From positions 1-46,847 of the forward strand of contig JBGOUV010000004.1 of the NCBI GenBank assembly GCA_041477815.1: a stretch of 46,847 nt of DNA, given 5' to 3'. The stretch is from JBGOUV01 sp041477815 (GTDB taxonomy: Bacteria; Acidobacteriota; Terriglobia; Bryobacterales; JACQDG01). Numbering within the stretch: position 1 is the stretch's first letter; the number at the start of each line of letters is the position of its first letter. The notes below the pieces were generated by a model, which did no database searches, had not been told where the DNA came from, and worked only from the letters and a program-made list of their open reading frames with translations. This document shows, piece by piece, positions 1 through 7,310 of the stretch. Position numbers and translations under genes: made by a program.

Positions 1-65
1 AACTTCCGCCGGTCCACGGCGGCCGCGGCAGCCAGCAGGAACTCCCGGCGGGTCAGGAACGTCAT
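1..65 (-). CDS. N-terminus of a Tat-exported protein (partial)
   Basis: Only the first 21 codons are in the window; the gene runs off the left edge. The peptide reads MTFLTRREFLLAAAAA, a twin-arginine leader (RRxFL followed by an alanine-rich hydrophobic stretch), so the product is probably exported folded, often with a cofactor. The ATG at 65-63 is divergent from the selenoprotein gene starting at 104, leaving a 38-bp shared promoter region. The mature protein is not visible, so no function can be given. Confidence 0.6.
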   Translation of the reverse strand, partial: MTFLTRREFLLAAAAAVDRRK

Positions 66-103
66 CCCGGCGATAGTATAATAAAGGTTCCAGGAAAAGG
101 AGC
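66..103. promoter_or_regulatory. Divergent promoter region with -10 hexamer and RBS
   Basis: On the + strand a perfect TATAAT lies at 77-82, and an AAAAGGAG purine tract at 95-102 ends one base before the ATG at 104. On the - strand a TATACT (80-75) lies 9 bp before the ATG at 65. No clear -35 hexamer is visible for either direction. The short spacing means the two divergent genes probably share regulatory sequence. Confidence 0.4.
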
Positions 104-1345
104 ATGCAACCACGAAACTTCATCCTTCCCGTGCTGCTGGCCTGCCTTCCGGGCCTGGCCCAGGACGCGCCGGAAGACCGCATCTATTGGCTGAAAGACT
201 ATCGTGAAGCCCTTCGGGAGGCCCGGCAGACCCAGAAGCCCATCTTCCTCGAGTTTCGCTGCGAGGCTTGAATTGCCGGACGCGTTTTCGACGCACAGGT
301 TGTGCTGTCACCGAAGGATTCTCCGCGCGGCAGGCTGATGAGCCAGTACGTGTGCGTGCGCATTCCCCGGATGGACGACGTCGACATCGGCCTGTTCGAT
401 TATGATCGCAATAATACTCTGTACTTCTTTATCCTGAACGCGGACGAGCAGATCTACATGCGGTACGGGGGGCGGGACGCGTCGACGGACACCTACCTCC
501 ACCTGAGCAGCCTGGAGCTGGCCCTGGAGCAGGGGCTGGAGCTGCACCGCCGCTACCTGCGCGGGGAGCTGCCGCGCCAGCAGCGGCCTCAGCCGCTGTT
601 CCCCCGCCAGATTCCGCTGCTGGTGGAGCGCACCCTGGCGCGCAACCAGTGCGTGGAGTGCCACCTGATCGGCGACTATCAGAACATTCACCGCGAGCGG
701 GAGGGGACCCTCGACAAGCTGATCCATCTCTACCGCTCGCCGGATATCCAGACGCTGGGCATTTATCTGGAGGTACCGCTAGGGCTGGTGGTCAAAGAGG
801 TGCGCGGCGCCGTCCAGGAGGCCGGGATGAAGCCCGGCGACCGCATCACCAGATGGAACGGCACGCCGGTCTGGACGTTTGGGGACCTTCAGTATTATTA
901 CGATAAAGTCGACCGCCGCGCCGAACGGATTCGCGTCGCCGTGGCCCGGGGCGGGGAGCCGGTCGAGCTCGAAGTGGCGCTGCCCCCGCGCTGGTGGTGG
1001 ACCGATCTCGGTTTCCGGCAATCGAGCGTCGACCCCCGGGTATACTTCGAATCGCGTCCCCTGACCGCGCCGGAAAAACGCGAGCGGGGGCTGCAGGCGG
1101 ACGGATTTGCCAGCCGGGTAAGCTCCGTCGACAGCGTCGCCGCCATGCTGAAAAGCCACGAGCTGCGCGCCGGCGACATCATCTGCGCGGTGGACGGCGT
1201 GGAGCGGGACGAGATCGCGCATACCCCGGAGCTGTTCATCAAGCTGCGAAAGACCGCCGGCCAGACCGTCACGCTGGACCTGATTCGCGACGGCAAACGA
1301 ATGCAGATGCCACTCCGGACTCTTAGTATGAGCTTTCGCAAATGA
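104..1345 (+). CDS. Secreted thioredoxin-fold/PDZ selenoprotein (UGA = Sec at codon 56)
   Basis: Read through the TGA at 269-271, this is a 413-residue protein. It has a signal peptide (MQPRNFILPVLLACLPGLAQ), then a thioredoxin-like region with the redox motif C53-E-A-U56 in the sequence FLEFRCEA-U. A CVECH motif (C183, C186, H187) has the c-type haem-binding pattern CxxCH. Two PDZ-like domains follow at about 225-292 and 335-408, each with a GDxI core (KPGDRITRWNG and RAGDIICAVDG). The TGA replaces the second Cys of a CxxC, the classic Sec position, and a stem-loop 27 nt downstream supports recoding. The gene's own terminator is also TGA (1343-1345), so UGA is not generally reassigned. It overlaps the next gene by ATGA. 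NCBI, as I remember it, uses a product name of the type Trx/PDZ-domain (seleno)protein for such proteins; not checked. Likely role: extracytoplasmic thiol redox. A conventional ORF caller would start it at the GTG at 302 and lose the leader and active site. Confidence 0.8.
269..271 (+). other. In-frame UGA, predicted selenocysteine codon (gene 1)
   Basis: The codon sits in phase with both the leader-encoding segment 104-268 and the PDZ-encoding segment 272-1342. It falls exactly three residues after Cys53, giving CxxU. A single point change (TGC or TGT to TGA) would explain it as a nonsense mutation, but the neighbouring gene has the same feature and both are followed by similar stem-loops. 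Confidence 0.75.
290..309 (+). promoter_or_regulatory. Candidate bacterial SECIS stem-loop (gene 1)
   Basis: GCAC (293-296) pairs with GTGC (302-305) around the loop AGGTT. GAC (290-292) pairs with GTC (307-309), leaving T306 as a single-base bulge. The first loop G (298) is 27 nt after the UGA. A short helix with a one-base bulge and an apical GG placed roughly 16-37 nt after the UGA is the known bacterial SECIS layout recognised by SelB. The GTG at 302 that looks like a start codon lies within this hairpin. Confidence 0.65.
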
Positions 1346-1881
1346 TCCAACTCACCAGGCGAACGGCGATGCAGGCGATGTTGGCCCTCGCGGCGGGGGC
1401 GGCCGGCTGGACGGAGGCGGTCGAGGTGCGCTACGACTTCAAACGCTGAGTTTCCTACCGGGCCCGGTTGGCCGGCGAGTTTCTGGTGGTCCAGGCCACG
1501 GTGGAACCGGGCTGGCATACGTTTGCGATGGACAACAAGCAGCGGGCCGAGGAGAAACTCGCGGGCCGGGAGTCCCTCGGCATCGACGCTCCTACCGAAA
1601 TCAAGGTGACCCAGGGGCTGGAGGCGGCCGGACCGTGGTATCAGTCCCCTCCCAAGGACTTCTCCAAACCGGACCTGCGCTGGTTTAGCTGGGGCTTCGA
1701 AGAACAGGCCGTGTTCGTCACGAGGATCCGGCGCTCGGGCGCCGGGCCGGCCCAAATTGCCGTCCGCGGCCAGGCGTGCACGGAGACGATCTGCAAGCAG
1801 ATCGACGTGGCGATCCCGCTCCCGCTAGGCGCCGCGGGTCGGCCGGACATCGATCTCAAGGCGCTGGTTCGGGTCCGCTAG
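1342..1881 (+). CDS. DsbD N-terminal-like domain protein with in-frame UGA (predicted selenoprotein)
   Basis: Read through TGA at 1447-1449 (codon 36) this gives 179 residues. A leader (LTRRTAMQAMLALAAGAAG) is followed by one beta-sandwich domain resembling the periplasmic N-terminal domain of DsbD: VEPGWHTFAMDN near the start and the redox pair C146-TETI-C151 near the end (GQACTETICKQIDVAIP). In DsbD this domain passes electrons to periplasmic thiol partners. It is translationally coupled to the Trx/PDZ selenoprotein (ATGA overlap), suggesting the two are redox partners. Unlike in gene 1, the UGA (context DFKR-U-VSYRAR) has no Cys beside it, so a catalytic Sec is less obvious. Coding potential is clear on both sides of the TGA, and a SECIS-like hairpin follows 17 nt later. 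The alternative is a pseudogene or sequence error. Confidence 0.65.
1447..1449 (+). other. In-frame UGA, predicted selenocysteine codon (gene 2)
   Basis: It is in phase with the leader segment 1342-1446 and the DsbD-like segment 1450-1878. It lies at the N-terminal edge of the folded domain rather than in the CX4C site. The second interrupted gene in one operon makes independent nonsense mutations less likely. Confidence 0.6.
1458..1475 (+). promoter_or_regulatory. Candidate bacterial SECIS stem-loop (gene 2)
   Basis: GGCC (1461-1464) pairs with GGCC (1470-1473) around the loop CGGTT. CC (1458-1459) pairs with GG (1474-1475), with G1460 as a single-base bulge. The first loop G (1466) is 17 nt after the UGA, at the short end of the known range. 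The loop shares GGTT with the hairpin of the upstream gene. Because the region is GC-rich and partly palindromic, alternative pairings exist. Confidence 0.5.
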
Positions 1882-1887
1882 CTATAG

Positions 1888-2025
1888 CTAGTGCCTTGTC
1901 CCGCGCAAGAGTTGACCATGAGCGCCAGAGCGCGACCAGGGGGGGCGCGCGCGGACGAGGGCGTCCGCCCCACTCTTGCCCCGTCTCGCATTATCGAGAA
2001 TTGGGCGGGACAGATGGGACACTAG
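1888..2025. repeat. MITE-like element with imperfect terminal inverted repeats
   Basis: The left end (1888-1904) reads CTAGTGCCTTGTCCCGC. The reverse complement of the right end (2005-2025) begins CTAGTG and ends TGTCCCGC, so both ends share CTAGTG and TGTCCCGC. The element is about 138 bp, contains no gene, and is flanked by CTAG repeats (a 14-bp palindrome at 1878-1891 over the upstream stop codon, and ACTAGACTAG at 2021-2030). It could be a non-autonomous transposon or an intergenic repeat. Convergent genes lie on both sides. Confidence 0.45.
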
Positions 2026-2039
2026 ACTAGTTCAGCAGC

Positions 2040-2053
2040 GCGTGGCGCCACGC
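2040..2053. terminator. GC-rich palindrome between convergent genes
   Basis: GCGTGGCGCCACGC is a perfect 14-bp palindrome between the selenoprotein operon and the convergent phosphoesterase gene. There is no T-tract, so a terminator role is only suggested by its position. Confidence 0.25.
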
Positions 2054-2154
2054 GGCTCCAAGGCGCGCTTGCCACGGGCTAAGGCCGAAGGCTTGCCGGA
2101 GGGGTGTTGAGCGGTGAAGTGGTCAGGCGTGCGGCGGGAAATAGTGCCGCAGAG

Positions 2155-2892
2155 CTACCTTCCGGCGGAAAGGCGGTTGGCCAGGTGCTCGGGGAGGCCG
2201 GCGCTGCGGATCTTGTCCTGGGCGGTAGCTATGTCGTAATCGATACGGTAGAAGACGATGAGATGCTCCGCCGGGTCGTATAGGACGAAGCCGCAGCGCC
2301 AGTCACCGTCGCGGGGCTGGCCCACCGAGCCGGGGTTGAGGAGATATTTTTCTTCAGGCTGGAGCTCCAGGTATTGGGGGCCTTTATTGGGCATGGGGCG
2401 CACGACCTGGAGCTTGTCCTGAAATTGAATGAATCCGCCCTGGATGTGAGTGTGGCCGAAGAAGGTAAGATGACCGTCGAGGTAGGGGAAGACCTGGGCG
2501 GCTTCGCGGGGGGAGACGACGTATTCGTCCTCGTCGAGGATGGAGCCGTGGACGATGGTCATGCCGTCGGAGTCGACGGGGCCTTTGGCGAGGTTGACCA
2601 GGTACTGGAGGTTGTCGGGCTCGAGCTGGTTCAGGGTCCACAGGGCGGCTTCGCGGGCGATCTCGTTGAACCATTCCAGGCTTTCGAGGCCGGAGCAGGC
2701 CTTGTCGTGGTTGCCCCGGATGACCACGGCGACGTTGGCGCGGGCCCATTCGGTGACCCGGTTGGGGTCGGCGCCGTACCCGACCAGATCGCCCAGACAG
2801 ACAATACGGTCGTAGAGGCCCTGGGCGGCGGTGAGGACGGCCTGGAGGGCTTCCCAATTGGAGTGGATATCGCTGATTATTAGGTAGCGCAC
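2155..2892 (-). CDS. Calcineurin-like metallophosphoesterase (YfcE/MJ0936-like)
   Basis: The 245-residue protein shows the complete dinuclear-metal signature: SDIHSN (D8, H10), GDLVGYG (D35), GNHD (N61, H62), IVHGS, and GHTH near residue 147. It resembles the cytoplasmic single-domain phosphodiesterase group typified by YfcE and MJ0936, which cleave phosphodiesters in vitro; the natural substrate is unknown. It starts with GTG at 2892-2890. The stop codon of the upstream metallophosphoesterase gene lies only 5 bp before it on the same strand, so the two form an operon of two unrelated-length phosphoesterases. Confidence 0.85.
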   Translation of the reverse strand: MRYLIISDIHSNWEALQAVLTAAQGLYDRIVCLGDLVGYGADPNRVTEWARANVAVVIRGNHDKACSGLESLEWFNEIAREAALWTLNQLEPDNLQYLVNLAKGPVDSDGMTIVHGSILDEDEYVVSPREAAQVFPYLDGHLTFFGHTHIQGGFIQFQDKLQVVRPMPNKGPQYLELQPEEKYLLNPGSVGQPRDGDWRCGFVLYDPAEHLIVFYRIDYDIATAQDKIRSAGLPEHLANRLSAGR

Positions 2893-2897
2893 GCGGA

Positions 2898-4070
2898 TCA
2901 GGCCGATGTCAGGCGGAGGAGGGTAACCTCGGGCCGGGCGCCCAGGCGCATCGGCACATTGATGGTTCCGATGCCGCGGCTGACGTAGAGAGCCGAGGAG
3001 CCCCGGCGATACAATCCCACGACGAAGGGGGTGAAGAACCGGCTGACGTTGAGGGTCTGTTCGAGGATTTCCACAGTGACTTGGCCGCCATGGGTGTGTC
3101 CGCTGACAACCAAATCATAGCCTAAATGCGCCGCCACGGGGAAGACGTCGGGGTTGTGGGACATCAGGAGATTCACGGCGCCGGGCCGGAGAAGACGGCC
3201 GGCGCCGACCAGGTAGGGCTTGCGTCCGGTCCGGGACTCGGCCTGGGCTTGGTAATCCACTCCCGCGAGGTTTAGCTCGGCGCCGGAGAACTGGAGGGGG
3301 ATAGCACGGTCGCGCAGGATCTGGATGCCGATACGGCGGCACGCGGCTTCGGCGTAATCCTCACAGCGGGCGTAGATTTCGTGGTTGCCGAGGCAACCGA
3401 AGATGCCGGCCTCGGCGCGAAGGCGGCGGAGTTGGGCGAGGCAGGCGTCGAGGGGGTCGCCGACACGGGTGATGAAATCGCCCGTGACCAGGGTGAGGTG
3501 GGGGCGGGTCTCGTTGGCCATGTCCACGGTTCGATTCAGCTCGGGGAGGCTGAGGTAGGGGCCGTAATGGAAGTCGGTCAGGAGAGCGATGCGAAGGCCT
3601 TGCAAGGCAGGCGGAAGGTGGGGGACCGGGAAGGCCACGTCGCGCAGTTCGAAGTTGGCGCGGTTGATCCAGGTGCCGTAGCCGGCGATGCTGAAGGGAG
3701 CTACCACGGCGGCGGCAGTGAGGAATTGGCGGCGCGTGGGGCCGTCGGTTGAGGAGGCGGGGGTGGGGCGAGGAAGAAGGAGGTGACCCGCCAGGAGCAG
3801 GATAGCGGCCCCGGCCGAGCCGGCAATCCAGACGCCGGCGGCCAGGGAGACGGCGCGGCCGAGGGGACCGGCCTCGGGCCACAGGCGGCGGAGGGGCCAG
3901 TTGTTGTCCATGCTTAGGACGGCCAGGACGAAGACCTGGAAGGCGAGCAGGCCGAAGTGGAGAAGGCGGGCGCGGGCCTGGCCTACCCGGCAAACGAGGG
4001 CCGGCTCGGTGGCGCGATAGAGGTAGATTTGGCCGCCCAGGAGGAGGGCGGTTATGAGAGTGCTCACCAT
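2898..4070 (-). CDS. Membrane-anchored metallophosphoesterase (YkuE/YaeI-like)
   Basis: The protein is 390 residues from the ATG at 4070-4068. Three hydrophobic segments lie in the first 110 residues (MVSTLITALLLGGQIYLY, a second near 35-55, a third near 70-100). RRQFLTAAAVVAPFSIAGYG, a Tat-like or membrane segment, follows. The catalytic domain has LTDFHYG, TGDF, GNHE, SHNPD and SGHTHGGQ, the motifs of the YkuE/YaeI phosphoesterases, some of which hydrolyse the pyrophosphate of lipid A precursors (UDP-2,3-diacylglucosamine) or act on lipids. A longer frame extends upstream to 4376, but that part is low-complexity Arg/Ser/Pro and lacks conservation signals. The gene is transcribed with the phosphoesterase directly downstream. 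Confidence 0.8.
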   Translation of the reverse strand: MVSTLITALLLGGQIYLYRATEPALVCRVGQARARLLHFGLLAFQVFVLAVLSMDNNWPLRRLWPEAGPLGRAVSLAAGVWIAGSAGAAILLLAGHLLLPRPTPASSTDGPTRRQFLTAAAVVAPFSIAGYGTWINRANFELRDVAFPVPHLPPALQGLRIALLTDFHYGPYLSLPELNRTVDMANETRPHLTLVTGDFITRVGDPLDACLAQLRRLRAEAGIFGCLGNHEIYARCEDYAEAACRRIGIQILRDRAIPLQFSGAELNLAGVDYQAQAESRTGRKPYLVGAGRLLRPGAVNLLMSHNPDVFPVAAHLGYDLVVSGHTHGGQVTVEILEQTLNVSRFFTPFVVGLYRRGSSALYVSRGIGTINVPMRLGARPEVTLLRLTSA

Positions 4071-4398
4071 TGACAGACGGCCCCGATACGGAGACTCGTC
4101 TTCTATTGTAGGAGAAATCGGGGCCGGCCGGCTCGACACCTTCCCGCCCACAAGTCCACAGCCGGAACCACAGCAATGTCGAAAACCCCAACTGGACGCC
4201 GTGGAGCGGATGAGCCGGCGATTACTGTTCGAGCGGCGTTGGACGGTGTTACCCGCAGCGCCGGCAGCGAGCGGGCCAAACTCGGTGGGAGGCAGATAGG
4301 AGGCGCGCTCCTTCCCCGGTTTTTCTTGCTCCGCTTGAAGCGGCGTCCGGCGCAGGGCGCAGGCAGTGGCCGCCAATCTCCACGGTGGAGTGGCGAGG
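4071..4398. other. 328-bp intergenic region upstream of the membrane phosphoesterase
   Basis: No gene is supported. On the - strand a TACAAT (4110-4105), a plausible -10 hexamer, lies 35 bp before the start at 4070. A small inverted repeat CTCCAC/GTGGAG (4378-4390) lies 8 bp beyond the rsmE stop codon and could contribute to termination. Otherwise I see nothing in it. Confidence 0.3.
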
Positions 4399-5103
4399 CT
4401 AGTGACCGGTGTGGAGCCAGGTCAGGACGGCGAGGGCGGCCAGGGGGGCGGTTTCGGCGCGCAGGATCAGGGGGCCTAGAGAGATGGGCTGGAAATCGAA
4501 GCGGAAGGCGGCCTGGCGTTCCTCGTCGGTGAAGCCGCCTTCGGGGCCGCTCAGCAGGACCGCGGCGGGGGAGGTTGGGGAGGTTGAGGAGGGCAGGCTT
4601 TCGTCAAGGATCCAGCGGGGGTAGTGGAGAGCGGCGGCGAGAGCTTGGTCCAGCGAGTGGGGCTCGCCGACTTCCGGGGGGGCTAAGCGCCGGGATTGTT
4701 GGGCGGCTTCCAGAGCGATGCGACGCCAGCGCTCGACGCGTTTGGAAGCGGCGCGGGCGAGGCCGAGGTCGGTGCGGGCGGCGACGACGGGGACGATGCT
4801 GGTGACGCCCAGCTCGGTGGCCTTTTCCAGCATCCACTCGAAGCGGTCGAACTTGAAGACCGCGGCGTGGTGGGTCTGGTGGGGGTGGGGCGGAGGGAGG
4901 GGGAGCTCTGCCTCGAGGTCGAAGGCGATGGCCGCGTTGGTGGCGGCGGTGACGCGGGCGAGATAGATCCGGCGGGTGTCGCTCAGCTCGAAGGCCTGGC
5001 CGGGTTGGACGCGCAGGACGTGGCGGAGGTGATGGGCGCGGTCGCCGTGAATGACGGCCTGGCGGCGGTCGAAGCGGTCGACGAAGAAGCGGCGGCGCGA
5101 CAC
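4399..5103 (-). CDS. rsmE: 16S rRNA m3U1498 methyltransferase RsmE
   Basis: The 234-residue protein matches the RsmE family along its length. An N-terminal PUA-like part (SRRRFFVDRFD, HHLRHVLRVQPGQ) is followed by a SPOUT methyltransferase domain with FDRFEWMLEKATELGV, PVVAARTD and the trefoil-knot SAM motifs LLSGPEGGFTDEE and LGPLILRAETAPLAAL. It methylates N3 of U1498 in 16S rRNA. The start is GTG at 5103-5101; TACGAT on the - strand lies 8 nt before it. It is divergent from the tRNA-His gene. Confidence 0.93.
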   Translation of the reverse strand: MSRRRFFVDRFDRRQAVIHGDRAHHLRHVLRVQPGQAFELSDTRRIYLARVTAATNAAIAFDLEAELPLPPPHPHQTHHAAVFKFDRFEWMLEKATELGVTSIVPVVAARTDLGLARAASKRVERWRRIALEAAQQSRRLAPPEVGEPHSLDQALAAALHYPRWILDESLPSSTSPTSPAAVLLSGPEGGFTDEERQAAFRFDFQPISLGPLILRAETAPLAALAVLTWLHTGH

Positions 5104-5138
5104 TCTATGTTATCGTAGAAGAAAAGCGGAACACTTGC

Positions 5139-5216
5139 GGTGGGTATAGCTCAGCTTGGTAGAGCGCCGGATTGTGGTTCCGGATGTCGAGGGTTCGAAT
5201 CCCTCTACCCACCCCA
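5139..5216 (+). tRNA. tRNA-His (GTG), CCA encoded
   Basis: A complete cloverleaf can be drawn. The acceptor GTGGGTA (5140-5146) pairs with TACCCAC (5206-5212). The D-arm is AGCTCAGCTTGGTAGAGC, the anticodon stem CCGGA/TCCGG encloses the loop TTGTGGT with anticodon GTG at 5174-5176, and the T-arm is AGGGTTCGAATCCCT. G5139 is the histidine-specific G-1, opposite C5213 as discriminator. CCA is genomically encoded at 5214-5216. Confidence 0.95.
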
Positions 5217-5221
5217 CCTCG

Positions 5222-5258
5222 AGATTTGAGAATCTGAGAATTTGAGGATTTGAGAATT
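5222..5258 (+). repeat. Degenerate short tandem repeat (GAATTTGAG-like)
   Basis: Just after the tRNA the sequence repeats variants of GAgAATyTGAGAATTTGAG with a period of about 8-10 bp. It is A/T-rich compared with the surroundings. This is probably a microsatellite-like expansion with no coding content. Confidence 0.35.
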
Positions 5259-5348
5259 GTTGCCAGCGGAGAGGGTCGCGTCGCGGGCTGCGGCTCGATA
5301 GGGCCTCAAGTCCTCGACTGTGGATGAAATAAACGCTGCGGGTACCCC

Positions 5349-5372
5349 GTTACGGTCGCGGTTCCGTGCGGC
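5349..5372. repeat. Fragment of the dispersed TTACGGTCGCGG repeat
   Basis: GTTACGGTCGCGG at 5349-5361 matches one arm of the large hairpin at 16303-16377. Only a half-arm is present here, next to the stop of the secreted protein gene. Confidence 0.35.
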
Positions 5373-5386
5373 GGCCTCCGATCGCC

Positions 5387-7234
5387 CTACCGGTCCCAGG
5401 GAAAGGCCGCCGTCGGCCGGTTGGCGTAGCGCTTGGTCTGGATCTCCAGGCGGGCGCCGGAGCCGGGGGCCAGGAGGGCGGTAAAGGAAGTGGCGTTGAG
5501 GGGGAGGGTTTGGCCGTTGACGGTGGCGGAGACGAATTGGTGTTCGGCGTAAGCGCCGGATTGGAGAACTACGGAGCGGGGGTGGACCTGGTTGGTGTTG
5601 ATCAGTGTCAGAGTGACGGAGTCGGCGGTTAGTTTTTCTACCAGGGCGGCTACGTCTTCGGGGAGGCCGGCGCGGCGGCGGGTGGGGTCGAAATAGCGAA
5701 CCCTGGCGTGTAAGGACCAGATATTACCACTTAAGTATGCGCCCCAGGTCAGCTCGACTAGAGGCTCGATGCTGGCGGGGTTGTAGCCCATTAAGTAGTC
5801 GGCCAGACGGGTGTCGGCGCTGGTGGGATCATTTTCCATGCCCTGGACTTTGGAACGAATGAAGGCCAGGGAGGAGCGGAGGGCTTGTTCGGGGTAGCTG
5901 GGGTTGGCTCCTTCGAGAAAGCCGATCCAGCCGGTCTTGGGGAGGCGATCCAGGTCTTTACGGTCCATGGACCAGACGTAGACCTCGGTGAGGCGGTTCT
6001 CCTGGAGATTGGGACCCCACTGGTACCATTCCTCGCGGCCCGTCGATTTATAGCCGCGGGGGTCGCCGTACATCTGGGGGAGGAGGGTGCGGCCGTTCTC
6101 CACCTTTTTCTGGGCGTAGAGGTTGTCGAGCTGGCGGCGGAGGGTGTTGACGTAGCCGGGGTCGCCGGTGAGGAGGTAGGCATTGCCCATGCCTGGCCAG
6201 GAGCCGGCGGTGACGGTGTTGCGGTGGGCGATCTGCTCGAGTTCGCCGTCGAAGATGGTGAAGTTCCAGCCGTAGGTGCCCTTGTACCACCGGCCGCCGT
6301 ATTCGCCGCCGACCTTGCCGTCGAGGCCGATGTTGGTGGGGATGTTGCCGCCGTTTTGAGCGATGCGGTCGCGCCAGGCGCCGGCGTATTCGATGACCCA
6401 GTCGCGGTATTTCTCGTCGCCGGTGAGCGCGTAGGCGTTCAGGCCGAGTCCGGTGGAGGCGAGGTTGAGGGGGTGGTCGCCGACCGAGTCGAGATATTCG
6501 GCGCAGTGGGCCAGCATCTTGTCGTAGACCTTGGCCATTTCGACCAGGCGGCCGCGGCCCTGGGGTCCGTGCAGGAGGTGAAACGCGCCGGGCACGTCGT
6601 CGCCCACCCAGTCGTAGGTCGTGGCCCTATGCATCATGGGGCCTTTGGAGCCGTTCCACAAGCTGCGGATGACCTTGTTCTGGGGGTCGTAGTTGGGGGC
6701 TTCGGGGTCCTCATTCATGTAAAGGCCGGCAAAGCGCCGGAAGCGGGCGCGGAGCAACTCGTTGCCGGGCTCGGAAAGGGGTAGGAACTGGAGGCCGCGC
6801 ATGCCTTCGCCGGTGTGGAACCAGTCGGATTGGGTGATGAACTCCTTGTAGTAAGCGCCTTCCTTGGCGATCTGAGTCTTAACAGTGCGTAATTCCTTAT
6901 ATTGCTGGAGGTGGCCTTCGTAGGCGCGCTTGAAATGCTGGAGGACGGGGTCGGAGGCGCCCAGGGCGTGGAGGATGGTCCAGTTGTAGAAGGTTTCGAT
7001 GGCGTCGTCGGGGCCGTCGAGGGTGCCCCAGCGGGGGGTGTGGAGGAGGTAGCCGCGGGAGTCGAGGTATTTGGTGGCGAAGCGGTCGCAGGCCTGGGAG
7101 TTGGCGCGGAGCACCTCGCGCTCGAGGAGGGCCCAGGCGGGGGGAGGCATGGGGGAGTCGATGCGGAGGGTGGCGGCGGGGGCAGGGGCGACCAGGGCGG
7201 CCAGGGCGAGTGGGGCGAAAAGGAAGAGACGCAT
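5387..7234 (-). CDS. Secreted protein of unknown family, glycosidase/lyase-like toroid
   Basis: From the ATG at 7234 the protein is 615 residues with a clean signal peptide (MRLFLFAPLALAALVAPAPA). The body is rich in paired helices with Trp/Tyr/Gly-rich loops (YNWTILHALG, TTYDWVGDDVPG, YGGRWYKGTYGWNF, GMGNAYLLTGDPGY), a texture typical of (alpha/alpha)6-barrel sugar-processing enzymes. The last 90 residues look like a beta-sandwich (TLTLINTNQ, VVLQSGAY). I do not recognise the family with certainty; a polysaccharide lyase or glycoside hydrolase is an inference from texture alone. TATAGT lies 10 nt before the ATG and no Shine-Dalgarno is seen, so the leader is very short. A longer frame to 7342 adds no leader-like sequence. 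Confidence 0.6.
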   Translation of the reverse strand: MRLFLFAPLALAALVAPAPAATLRIDSPMPPPAWALLEREVLRANSQACDRFATKYLDSRGYLLHTPRWGTLDGPDDAIETFYNWTILHALGASDPVLQHFKRAYEGHLQQYKELRTVKTQIAKEGAYYKEFITQSDWFHTGEGMRGLQFLPLSEPGNELLRARFRRFAGLYMNEDPEAPNYDPQNKVIRSLWNGSKGPMMHRATTYDWVGDDVPGAFHLLHGPQGRGRLVEMAKVYDKMLAHCAEYLDSVGDHPLNLASTGLGLNAYALTGDEKYRDWVIEYAGAWRDRIAQNGGNIPTNIGLDGKVGGEYGGRWYKGTYGWNFTIFDGELEQIAHRNTVTAGSWPGMGNAYLLTGDPGYVNTLRRQLDNLYAQKKVENGRTLLPQMYGDPRGYKSTGREEWYQWGPNLQENRLTEVYVWSMDRKDLDRLPKTGWIGFLEGANPSYPEQALRSSLAFIRSKVQGMENDPTSADTRLADYLMGYNPASIEPLVELTWGAYLSGNIWSLHARVRYFDPTRRRAGLPEDVAALVEKLTADSVTLTLINTNQVHPRSVVLQSGAYAEHQFVSATVNGQTLPLNATSFTALLAPGSGARLEIQTKRYANRPTAAFPWDR

Positions 7235-7310
7235 AACGGAGGTCACTATACCCCAGGGTGGGGTGAGGGGGCAACCGGAAGAAGGCAGGCGACAGAAGAC
7301 TGAAGACCGG

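Noticed and set aside
269..1449. Two ordinary nonsense mutations or a recoded genetic code
   Set aside because: Both UGAs have SECIS-like hairpins and intact downstream frames, one lies in a CxxU position, and TGA ends other genes normally. Kept as the main alternative, not the preferred reading.
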